64,000 nt of DNA. Source: Macquaria australasica. Taxonomy: Eukaryota; Chordata; Actinopteri; Centrarchiformes; Percichthyidae. The notes under the pieces were generated by a model that made no database searches, was not told the DNA's origin, and saw only the letters and a program-made list of their open reading frames with translations. Shown here piece after piece: positions 1 to 11,700 of this stretch. The stretch covers positions 1,302,001-1,366,000 of the forward strand of contig SEMN01000088.1 of NCBI GenBank assembly GCA_005408345.1. Direction: 5' to 3'. The position numbers and the translations under genes were made by a program. Each line of letters opens with the position of its first letter. Positions within the stretch are counted from its first letter, which is position 1.

Positions 1-575
1 CAAAGACGTATTTTTCTACTTAGCTTACTTAGATTTCTGCTGACGCCCTCAGTACACATGGGATGAATGGAAGTTTATTTGTACTGAAGAAGTAGCCCTT
101 ACGTGGGAAACTACGAGCTGGAGTCAGGATGTGGTTAGCCTAGCTTAGCATAAAGACTGGAAGCAGGGGGAAACAGCTAGCCTGGCTCTGTTTCTAAGTT
201 CAGAGATACACCTGCCAACACCTATAAAGCTCACTAATTAAAACCCCATATCTCGTTTGTCTGTACACAAACAGCTGAAATAATTGGTTGTGGATTTAGG
301 GAGAGTGATGTGCTGTAACTTCATGTCTTTCTTGACAAACAAGAGTTTAACAAGAATCTAGTGTACATTTGAGCCTGAGAGTCTTCTCTGAGATAGTTTA
401 AATGTTAATAAAAACATAAACTGATTGTAATGCAATATTTCCTTAATGCAGAAAATACCAGTATCACCTCTTTTTGACATCACACAGTATCTGATGAGCT
501 CTACATCAGAGTATTTATAACATGTCACTACTGGTCCAGGAGTCGTCACTTTCACGTATTTCTCTCTCCTTCCAG
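1..575 (+). other. myo7a: myo7a intron (incomplete at window edge)
   Basis: Non-coding sequence upstream of the first visible exon, ending in a pyrimidine-rich tract and AG at 574-575. About 115-330 is a diverged fragment of the dispersed repeat that is best preserved at 31360-31775. No exon was recognised here. Confidence 0.7.
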
Positions 576-674
576 GAAGACCTACGAGGGACCTGCCAGC
601 AGATAGTCCTGGCCCGGCTGGGGAAACATGACGACTGGCAGATCGGAAAGACCAAGATTTTCCTAAAGGTTGTT

Positions 675-726
<52 letters not shown>

Positions 727-2711
727 TTAGCTTGCTGAGTCCTGGAGGCCCTCTGTATCCCAATTAGTGCTCTTTGTATTGAACTTATCAATAAAATGCA
801 AATGAAAATCTTAAAAATAATCCCGTGTATACACAGATAAGATAAGATAAGATAAGCCTTTATTGTCCCACAGCAGGGAAATTTTTAGCGTTGCAGCAGC
901 CAGCAAAAGTGTCATATATAGAAATACAATAAAAATAAATAGAAAAATAGAAAAAATAGTCCTGTACACAGTATAGACAGAAATAAATAATAGAGTGACT
1001 GAGTGCAGTTGTAAGTATGAACAAATAGATAAGATAAAAATATTGCACATATATAATATACATGTACATGAAAATATTTCACAGCAACATATGAAGTAGA
1101 TAACATCATGAATACAATATATGTATGAAGATAATGCACAGCAGCAGATGAAGTATAGTAGTGAATAGTCTGCACACTGACAGTCAAGTGTAGATTACCG
1201 GGAGTTGTACTGATTATAGAGTCTGACAGCAGCATGTGTATCTCAGTTCATTTTTGTTGGTAGTTATTTATTGACAGTTTAAAGACTACGATGACACTTT
1301 AGGTAAACTCTTATAAATTCAAAGGATGGCGATATTTTGTATTTTTGTTTTTGTCATCAAGAAACCAAAACCAGCGTGTTAGTTCGTCTCTCAAAACTTT
1401 CCAGCTTCCTGACCTGAGAGTCTGTGGCTCTCAGTCCCAACCCCATTCATTCCTACTGAAGACATAAATCTTTAAAAACGGGTCATGAAGCAGTGGACCT
1501 TTTGTGGATCTTTTCCACCCTCCACCTCAAATTCCCTCTTCTCTAGTTAATTTGAGATACTGTGATAACACATAAATCTATTTAGGAATATACACCATGT
1601 CAGCATAACATCAACTGATTTATTTAAGATATTAAAACTTGATTTTCACACAACACAGGGCCTCAAGATCAGAAAAAATTGCAGGAGCTGCCTTAAGACT
1701 CTTACCCTTTCAGTTCCTATTGTGCTTTAGTGGCGCATACTACCAAACAAATTTGTAAGTAATCAAATTGGACTTTGGGGACCTCTGACAGTGTGTGTGT
1801 GTGTCTGTTGTCCACTTCGCCTAATTGGTAATCCAGCTTTGATGAATATATACCTCTGCTTCTTCTTTGTCAGGACCACCACGACATGCAGCTGGAGATT
1901 GAGAGGGACCAGGGCATTACTGACAAGGTCATCCTCATCCAGAAGGCTGTGCGTGGACTTAAACAGAGGTAAAGAACCTTCTATGACAGAGCTCTATACG
2001 TTATATGTAAAATATCATATTTTTATTTTGTTCACACAAGATGAAAAAAATTCCATCTTTCAGGACTTCGGGGGCTCCATACATACCTTTTGTTTTGTGC
2101 ACTTTTTTGTTAGTTTTTTAAATAAGAGTGTGCCTACTCATGTGTATGTATTTAACAAGTTAAACCTCCCAGTGCCATTAATTTCTGTCTTCTTTTTCTA
2201 GGAATAACTTTCTCAGACTGAGGAGTGCTGTGATTTTTATCCAGAAGGTCTGGAGGGGTTATCGAAGCAGGAAGAACTACCAAATTGTGAGCCCTTTACA
2301 CTTTCAATGTGTAGTTTTGTTGTTTTTCATTCAACACCTTTAATATCTTTTTGCTTTCTAACTCCTCAGATGCAGTGTGAAGTTTTTGTTCTTGTGTTCG
2401 TATGAGCTGCACAAGTCAACCGTCGCATTCACACTAATTTAGGCACCACGCTAATAATCGCTCCACCTTTAAAACACTTTCCTCTCCTTCAGATGCAGTC
2501 GGGCTTCTTGCGCCTCCAGGCTGTCTACAGGTCAAGGAAGCACTACAGGAGCTACCGGATGACTCGACTTCGTGTTACTGTCATCCAAGCCCGTTGCCGC
2601 GGTTTCCTCATCCGGCAGACATTTTGGCGGCGTCTTCGTGCTGTGTTGACCCTACAGGCCTACACCAGGGGCATGATAGCCAGGCGCCTCTGCCAGAGGC
2701 TCAGGGCAGAG
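576..2711 (+). CDS. myo7a: myo7a: end of motor domain and IQ neck
   Basis: Four exons (576-668, 1874-1968, 2202-2286, 2493-2711), residues 1-164 of the visible protein. The first exon carries the motor C-terminus (DDWQIGKTKIFLK, the usual end of a myosin head). The next three carry the light-chain-binding neck, with successive IQ-like segments around VILIQKAVRGLKQR, VIFIQKVWRGYRSRKNY, FLRLQAVYRSRKHYRSY, VTVIQARCRGFLIRQ and LTLQAYTRGMIARR. These would bind calmodulin or related light chains and set the lever-arm length. Five motifs agree with what is known for myosin VIIa. The motor's ATP- and actin-binding parts lie upstream of the window. Confidence 0.95.
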
Positions 2712-5700
2712 GTAAACTGTTATTATATTTACTACTGCTACTTATATCATGTTGATAACGTGCCAGAAAGAGAGGGCTGTCTGTGTTGAGGGCAGACATG
2801 AAGAATAACTGTGATGTGTCACATATTTGATTTGGCTAAAAGAAACTGTGAAGCCTTCGGGCCGTTCAGATGTTGTCTGAAAACACGTGGAAAACACCAG
2901 CCGTGCTGCTTTCATCCTTTATCCAAGGTGATTGCTCTACTGTCGCGCCTGCTGTTACTAAACAACCAAATCAGCATTTTCTACTTGCTGAATGCACTCT
3001 GCATTCACGACACGAAATGCGACAATTGGTCCAAATCACAAGCGGTCTCAGTAAGCCTGGCTCTGTCTGAAGGTTAAAAAAAAAATCTCTAAAGCTCACT
3101 AATTAACATGTTACATCTTGTTTTTTTAACCCATACAAAATCTGAAGTGTAAAAAAGTTGTGATTTTGTTACCTTTTGCACCTCTCGCCCTCATGGTGTT
3201 GCAGTTGTTGACATGAAAAGTGGCAAAAGTAGTTCAGACCCTGCCTACCTTGAGATCGCCGATCTAAAGCGAGCATGTCAGATTGTCTTGATTCCACCGT
3301 CTGAAAGGAGGTTTCAGACGCAGTTAGACGATCTGAAAAGCACTTTGTTTGAAGCATCCTGAGCCCTTTAAACACACTGAGTCCAAACTGTAAAAAAAAA
3401 GAAAGACCTAGTCATGTTAAGAAAAGTTTCTCATGTGATTCAGGCCTGAAATATGTCACCGTAAAACCTTCTTTTATACATTAGTTTGTTTAAACCTGGT
3501 TGCAGTCTGTTTGTGAAATATGGAAATGTTTGTGAGCTTTAAGAATGTTTGTGTTTTTAGTAAAAATGCCATTTTATTATTATTCCATATTGTTGCACAT
3601 TTCTTTCTCTTTTCCTGTTCTGACCAGAATGTTGAATAAATTGTTTGTTTTGTAAATGTTTGTTTAATCTCAGTTTGTTATCAACTTAATAAGATGTAAA
3701 TAGCTTTCGGAGAAACTATCAGATAAAACTCCTGAGCGAGTCTGCGGTTCCAGTGACCCGACATGGAAGAAGTTAAGTGGGTGCTGAGCAGCTCTAGTGC
3801 GGACCAGAGGCGGCTGCTGTTACATGTTGTCAATGTCGTACATTTATTTGTGTTTGTTATAACTTTGACCTCTGCACTACTTTTTATTGGTTGCTTGTCA
3901 TGTTAGCGTGTAGAAGTTTAGATTTATTCTGCTGTAGCACTTACTGGAAGCCCCTTTAAACACTGAATAGATTTAAAAGTTCTGCATATTGCGTTCAGCT
4001 TTTAATAATAGTTTATATTCTTTGCTCTTCGTTGTCTATTCATGCATTTCTTAGAATTATAATAACAAAAAGTCAGTTATCTGTGTAAACCTGTTATGTT
4101 TCCCTTCAGTTCCTTTGCTCTAGTTTTAAACAGACAAGTAATCAAAAGCTAATAGAAAAAATGCTAATCAGTATCACACCCTACCTGCCTCTGTGAACCC
4201 TTTTCCCTCTGTTTCCTCTCTCGCCTCCCCTCACAGCTGCAGCATCGCCTGGAAGCCGAGCGCCAGCGCCTGGCCGAGGAGGAGCAGCTGCGAAACCAGA
4301 TGACGGCTCGGCGGGCCAAGGCGGAGGCAGAGAGAAAACACCAGGAGCGGCTCGTCCAACTGGCCCAGCAGCAGGAGGAGAGGGAGAGGGAGGAAAAGGA
4401 GGAGGCGAGGAGGAAGAAGGAGCTGCTGGAGCAGATGGAGAGGGAGAAGGAGCAGCCCGTGGATCACTCGGATATGGTCGACCGCATGTTTGGTTTCCTG
4501 GGGAACTCCGGGCCATTGCCCAACCAGGACGGGCAAGCACCAGCTGGTTTTGAAGTACGTATTTATGGTCTTTGTAGTCCAGTAAATGTGTGACTGAATG
4601 TTCCAATAGCCAATTTATGTGCTGATTTAATTTAAATTTAATTTTTAGCCTGTTAGCAGCATGGCTCTAGGGATGACTGTGAACGTGGATCTGTCAGAGA
4701 GTCGATCAGTTGGTCTCTGACTTTTCCTCTAGCGCCACCATGAGGTTGACATTTGTGGTTTATAGTGACATATCTCAAGAACTATTGGATGGATTGCCAT
4801 GACATTTTGGTACAGATATTCATGCCCCTTCCAAGTTAAATCCTTTGATGATCCTCTGACTTTTCATCTAGCAGATTGTAATGTTCACTTTCCTTTTAGC
4901 TCTGAACTTTTTTTGGTCTCTCTGGTTTCTATTTAACTGTATCAGGATACGTGTTGCACATATTGATGCATTTCTTTATCTGTGTGTGTGTTTTCCTCCC
5001 CCTCAGGACTTGGAGAAGACTCCTCGCAGTGAGGAAGCTGAAGAAGAGGTGCTGAATGAAGCTCTGCCGTTACCTGATGAGGAAGATGAGGATTTGTCCG
5101 AGTACAAGTTCTCCAAGTTTGCAGCCACCTACTTCCAGGGTGTTTCCACTCACACCTACATCAGACGACCGCTAAAGCAACCTCTGCTTTTTCACGAGGA
5201 CGAAGGAGACCAGCTGGTGAGAACCTAAAGTCCTCTTCATCCATCCGTTCGATATAAAGCTGAATCCAGGAGATTCAGCACCTACCCACAACAGTATCTG
5301 TTGTGGGTAGGTGCTTGTATCTCTTTAGTTTAAGCCCTATTAAAATTGAAGTGTAGAGATACCCAGTGACACAGTAAAAATAATCTAGTGATGATTAATT
5401 CTTATTAAAACAGTTAGCAAAGCACCTTTAAATACGCATGCAAAGAAAACATATTGTAAGTGACAGGTTAGAAAATGACAAACTTACCTTACTGCTGATT
5501 TAAACACCCTGTCCTCCAGGCTGCATTAGCAGTGTGGATCACCGTGTTGAGGTTCATGGGAGACCTCCCGGAGCCAAAATGCCAGCTGGTCATTAATGAC
5601 GGCAGCGAAAAGATCCCCGTCATGACCAAGATCTACGAAACCCTCGGCAAGAGGACCTACAAGAGGGAGCTGCAGGAACTGCAGGTGGAAGGAGAGGTGA

Positions 5701-8700
5701 GATGATGCTGAAGGGTCCAGTTGTTTCTGTGATGTGGTCAACAAACATACAAAATGTCATCGTCACTCCATGTTCGTGTCTACAGAACAGCTCCATCGAC
5801 AGCCAGAAGAGGAACAGTGTCAGACACAAACTGGTGTCTCTAACCCTGAAGAGGAAATCCAAGATCACCGAGGAGGTGAGATTCAAACCAGCAGCGTCTG
5901 TTGAAGTTATCACCAGTTTATATTTTGACAGTTTTAGCATTTACACTTACAGACCACCACCATACTGATCTCACTTCTTTTAGATTAACGCTAAAAATAG
6001 TAAATATTTTTATATTTAGCATTCCTTGTTTGTTCTCATGTGCTCTTTTCTTGTCAGGGTGCATTAGAGTTGCTAAGTGTGAGGTGCTGCTTGTTTCGGA
6101 TGTGTTTTTCCCCGTTCTGTGTTACCATTTCAAATACGATATTCTCAATATTATTGAACATAGAAAAACAGGATTGTCCCGGATAACGTAACGATCATTC
6201 TCAGTGTGAGCAGAGGAGCACGTTAACGGGCAGGGTGATCACTCTCAGAGCAGAGAAGTTCAGTTGAAAAGTCTTTTTTTTTTCTCTTCTACGTCTGTGG
6301 CAGGTGACCCGGCGGTTGACAGACGGGGACTACAGCCACCAGGGGAACAGCATGCTGGAGGATCGACCCACCTCCAACCTGGAGAAACTTCACTTCATCA
6401 TCGGCAACGGCATCTTACGGCCCGCCCTCAGGTGACCCAACAAACAAACAGCTGTAGTTTTAGTGTCTTAACTTCCTTTAATGTCATCACCAAATCCAGA
6501 GGAGTGCGTGGAACCACGGCCTTCAGTGTGACTCCAATTATAAACTGCTTTTGGAAGTCTTAAGCTCTGCTACCACCCCCTTGAGGCTGCAGTGTTCATT
6601 ACACTCTGCAGTATGATTGTGTTGGACGAAACAAATCAACTACTGATTGTTTTTGCTCTGATAACAATAGTGAGAATAAGAGGTGAGGTTACAAATGTAG
6701 AGTTTGTCCTGAGGATGGCGCTAAAGGAAAGGCCATGGGGTTGTTAAAAAAAGTTTTTTTTATCTGCTTGGGTACATTAATTTGTTCAGCAAAATGTATC
6801 TTTATGGTACAAGAAGAAAGTTCATAGAGTATCCAAAATGGGAAGGGTTCATACTCTGTGGAGCATGAATGTATGGAGTAATATCATATCATATATCATA
6901 GCAAATCGCCCTTTAGATTTTTATTTATTTTTTTTATGTAGAAGTTAAAATTCAGGCCTGAGAGAAAAGGTCAGGGGGTCGACGAAAACATTAGGATTCA
7001 TTCCCAATTTCCCCCCCAAGAAATCATGGTTATATGGCCCTCAGTTTAAACACTACACTACAAGTTATTTCCATAAAACAAAACTTGTCATGAAACAATT
7101 AGTGCTTGAAGGTCAAGTGATGTCACTTGAGTCAGGTTTTGTTCAGCTGTTGTTTTTCTGTCTCAGGGATGAGATCTATTGTCAGATCTGCAAACAGCTC
7201 ACTCAGAACCCGTCTAAGAGCAGCCACGCCCGGGGATGGATCCTGCTGTCTCTCTGCGTCGGCTGCTTCGCCCCCTCCGAGAAGTTTGTCAAAGTAAGAA
7301 ACCTCTTAACTTCCTCCACATGGGAACACCACCCGATGTAAGGTGATACTACAGCTCCTGATCATATCTGTACCTGCTCTGTTCTCTGCAATCACTTCTC
7401 AGAAAAGTCAGCAATCTCACTGTAGCTAAACTTAAATAAATATTTTACTAAGGCAGGATTTAGTCCAAAGAATTCGGGTGTTGTTTGTTGTCTAGAAGCA
7501 TCTAATTATGTCCTGCTGCTGCTTTATTGAATATAATTCCTTTCTTTTGTCTGTATTTCATCGAGCTCATAATCCAAAGCAATTTTGGTGTAAACAAATA
7601 TAAAAAGGATAATATACACGATAAAAACAACTATGTGACTTTAAGAAATCCAGAGAGAACAGAGCAGAGGAAATAAACTGCGTTTACTGGACAAAGGATT
7701 AATTCACACTCAATCGAGGAGGGTATAGACAAGACAGATCAATTACTGAAAACACTCACTAATTAGAGGCAGCGCACTGTGCAGATCAGCCTCTTTCTGT
7801 TCCCATCATGAAGCTGGGGTTTATACCAAAAAATACATATTAAATAAAGTTATCAAAGGAAAAATCCACCCCAAAGTTGATTAATCAATTAGTCAATCAC
7901 CTGCTATTTTGATAATGACATAATCATTTAAAATAAAATGTCCTACTTTCAGCTCCTTTTTGTGAGGATTTGCTGCTTTTCTGTCTTATGTAACAGTAAA
8001 CTGAATATATGACATTTTAGAGAGAAAATTAGTAATTGATTAATTAAGAAAATTAATCTGTAGATTACCCAAAAATGAAAATAGTCGTTAGTTGCAGCCC
8101 TAATTGGGGATTTACCATTTTTTGATCCATTTGGTGGTGTTTGTCTTTATTCCTGTGGACGATGTCTAGATATTTTCAGCAGCCACTGTGGTGTAAAATA
8201 TCAGTGATAGATGTCAGCTTTTTCAGCCAAATAGCCAAAATTTTGTGATGGTTTATTTTGTTAACCTTTTCAGATGACTTTTATCACCTTCAGTCAAACA
8301 AAAATCATCAGTTTTGTCTCTTATCTTTGGCATGTGCCACCTTTGACTCCTTTCTGGGGATCTCCAATCTGTCTGTTTGTTTCTTCAGTGTTACTGGTTT
8401 GATGAAGGTTTTCTCTCACTCCCTATCTGTTGTTGTTTTTCTCTCCCTCTGCTGTCAGTATTTACGGACGTTTCTAAATAACGGTCCCCCTGGTTACGCT
8501 CCATATTGTGAGGAAAGGTTGAGGAGGACATTTGTCAACCGCACGAGAACCCAGCCGCCATCTTGGTTGGAATTACAGGTGCTGAACGTGCTGCTCTGTG
8601 TTTGTGTTGTCTGCTCACTTTGGTCAGAGTATCTGCAGGTCCTGAAAAGCTTTGAATTCAGACTTTACACACCTATAAACTAAAAATTGGATTGTTTCGA

Positions 8701-11700
8701 CAGTGGCTTGTGTTTAATCCTTTTTTCAGACCTGTAGCAAACACTGTCACTACTGTTACAGCTACAGTAGCTAGAAGTGTTCATTTTAGCAAAAACTTTA
8801 CTTTTTGAATCATTTTTAATTGGTTAATCCATCCATCCATTTTCTGCCTCTTATCCAGGTCCAGGCCACATTAGTTTTATTAATTATGTCAGAAATTATT
8901 GTTATATTCTGCTGGAAAGTACTGAAAAAATTATGATATAATAATAAATCCTTCTAGGCCACATCGTCCCTACTGGTTTTCCATCATGCTTTCATACTTG
9001 GGCCCGGTTTGATCATGAAACTGATTGTATATGGTATTAAAAATGTCTTAAATGTAACATGAACCTGTAGAAACCCTGTTGATGTTTCTGGCCAAATTAT
9101 GCTGATTAACTGTACACAGCAGAACCAACACATATTAATAATTTTATTAATAATAATAATATCAGTTTATGTGATTAAAACAAAATCATAAAATGTGACC
9201 AAATCTGAAAGTTGGGTGAGATCATTTTACTTATTTCAGTTTTACATCAAGAGAACAAAGCTCAGCCACATGCTAAACTTGTTTTTTTTAAAAAGGGACA
9301 TTTGTGGGTCGTAATAATGAACCTATTATTTAGTACTTGAACTTGAATCTGAATTTTTTTTTGCCCGTCAGGCCACCAAATCTAAGAAGCCCATCATGCT
9401 GCCAGTAACGTTCATGGACGGCACCACCAAGACTCTCCTGGCAGACTCGGCCACCACGGCCAGTGAGCTCTGCAACGCTCTGGCGGACAAGATCAGCCTG
9501 AGAGATCGCTTTGGCTTCTCGCTGTACATCGCCCTGTTTGACAAGGTAAAACCAAAACATGCTCCTGCGACACATACTGGCATTAGACCAGCATATATTT
9601 TGTGTAATACATTTGTGAAACTGCTTTGGCCAGGTGTCATCACTGGGCAGCGGTAGCGACCACGTCATGGACGCCGTCTCCCAGTGTGAGCAGTATGCCA
9701 AGGAGCAGGGCGCCCAGGAGAGGAACGCCCCCTGGAGGCTGTTCTTCAGGAAGGAGATCTTCAACCCCTGGCACAACCCCGTCGAGGATTACGTCGCCAC
9801 AAACCTCATATACCAGCAGATAGTCCGAGGGGTGAAATTCGGAGAGTACCGCTGTGAGAGGGTGAGCGCCTTTGTTTTGTGTAATATGCAGCTGATGTGC
9901 TTACAAGGTGGTTTATTGATTTCTCTTTGGAGGAGACCCTGTGCACATCCTGGCTTAATTAAGAGCTGCCTGCAGATTAAGACACTGGATATTCCTGCTG
10001 GTATTGGTGTGAATGCCAGACTCTCTGCATGCTTTAATCAAAATAACCACTTAAGAGTTTTTGTAGCAGATTATTTTGATGCCTCCAAACTGAAGATTAA
10101 CAGATCCTTGAGAATTTGAAGCTGCCAAGTCTTAAAAAGTGCAGCTGACACAAAATGCTTGTGCTTGTACTTTCAGTAGTTTAAGTTCTCAAATGAGGAC
10201 TGAACACAAACTTGATCTTTTCATAAACTTCTTTATTCAAACAGCAAAAAAAAAGCCCAACACCTCATTTTACGTCCTCATCAGGGGCCAAACAAAGAAT
10301 AGTGGGTTAAAAAACACTTTCTACAGACATCATACCAGCAACTCTACAGGATACTTGCATCATTCAGTAATCAGGCCATAATCTGTGTCACCTGTATTGT
10401 TTCCTTTCTTTGCTTTACACGTCATGGTGCCATCTTGTGGTTTAATCGAAACAAACCAAATCAGCCAAAAGAACAAGCAAGAAGACAAACTCCAGTATAA
10501 TTTCCAACATCATCAAATCGACATGATCAAAGTTAAAGAAAACACCTCAAGTCTAGCTCTTCATTCAGTCCCTGTAGCGATGATTGTGTTTAATGTATAT
10601 TTCCAAAATGCTTCCTGTTTCAAAAGCAAAGATTGGCACTTCACTTATTTTCTCAAAGTTTTCAAAGTGTAGACTGGAGGTTGTGTGTCTGTGTCTCAGA
10701 AAATGTTTTGCTACAAGGAAACGATACAGCTGACACAGATTATGGCCTGATTACTGAATGACACAATTATCCTATAGGATGCCTAGAGCGATGTTTGAAT
10801 GTAGAAAGCAGTTTTCAACCCATTATTCCTGTTTGGCCCCTGATGATAAACGTTTGGCCTGTCTGGAGCCTTCTTGAAGCTGTTAGAAGTTACAAGGCCA
10901 CGGGCACCAGCAGAAATGTGATGGGGTTGAGGTGCTTCTTTGTTTGTAGTTTAATATTTTTGATATTAGAAAAAGAAAACATGTACAGAATGACATGAGG
11001 GTGATATGGTTTTAGTAGGACAAACGTTACAATCTGTGAGAATCGTCTAAACAAGCCAGAATTTCAAATCTGCTTGAAATACCACAACCTGTAAAAATGT
11101 AGACGCTTGAAATTAAAACTTTGTGCAGCAACCCTACTATGTAGCTTGGCTTGGTTTTCAGGGTCAATTAATTTGATTCTTTTAATTGCCAAAAACTGTA
11201 ATTCCAAATTTGGAGGTAGTGGAACAATTTAAACCCTTATGAGAGTAAAATAGGTATCCATACATGAACTGCATGGATAATTTTGCCACATTAAGGATGT
11301 TTTACACAAAAGGCTGTATACATTTAATAGACTGACTGTCAATCAGATTCTGTTGAATAAATGGTCAATTTAGTCCACTTTTCTTATGATTCGGTCTCCT
11401 CGTTGACACAAGAAAGAAAAGTTGTCGATCACTATATCAAAGATCGGTTTTGTCTTCTCATGATCGTCTCTCTTTCTTTGTCCTGTGTCTGTCCGACAGG
11501 AGGAGGACCTCGCGGAGCTGGCCTCCCAGCAGTACTATGTGGATTACGGCTCTGAGATCCTCCAAGACCGCCTGCTCAGCCTCATCCCCTCCTATATCCC
11601 TGACAGAGAGATCACCTCAACTAAGACCGCAGAGAAGTGGGCTCAGCTTATCATCAGCGCCCACAAAAAGGTATCTGCTGCAGTGGTCACCTAAACTGAC

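Noticed and set aside
2811..3077. A possible small exon in the large myo7a intron
   Set aside because: It is an open frame without splice-phase fit, and its distal part overlaps a dispersed repeat. The neighbouring exons join in phase without it.
4181..4606. A 141-codon Pro-rich - strand open frame
   Set aside because: It is antisense to the charged-helix exon of myo7a and arises from its GC-rich codon bias.
5277..5315. Hairpin as a microRNA precursor
   Set aside because: The stem is 17 bp with a 5-base loop, shorter than typical precursors, and no mature-like sequence was recognised.
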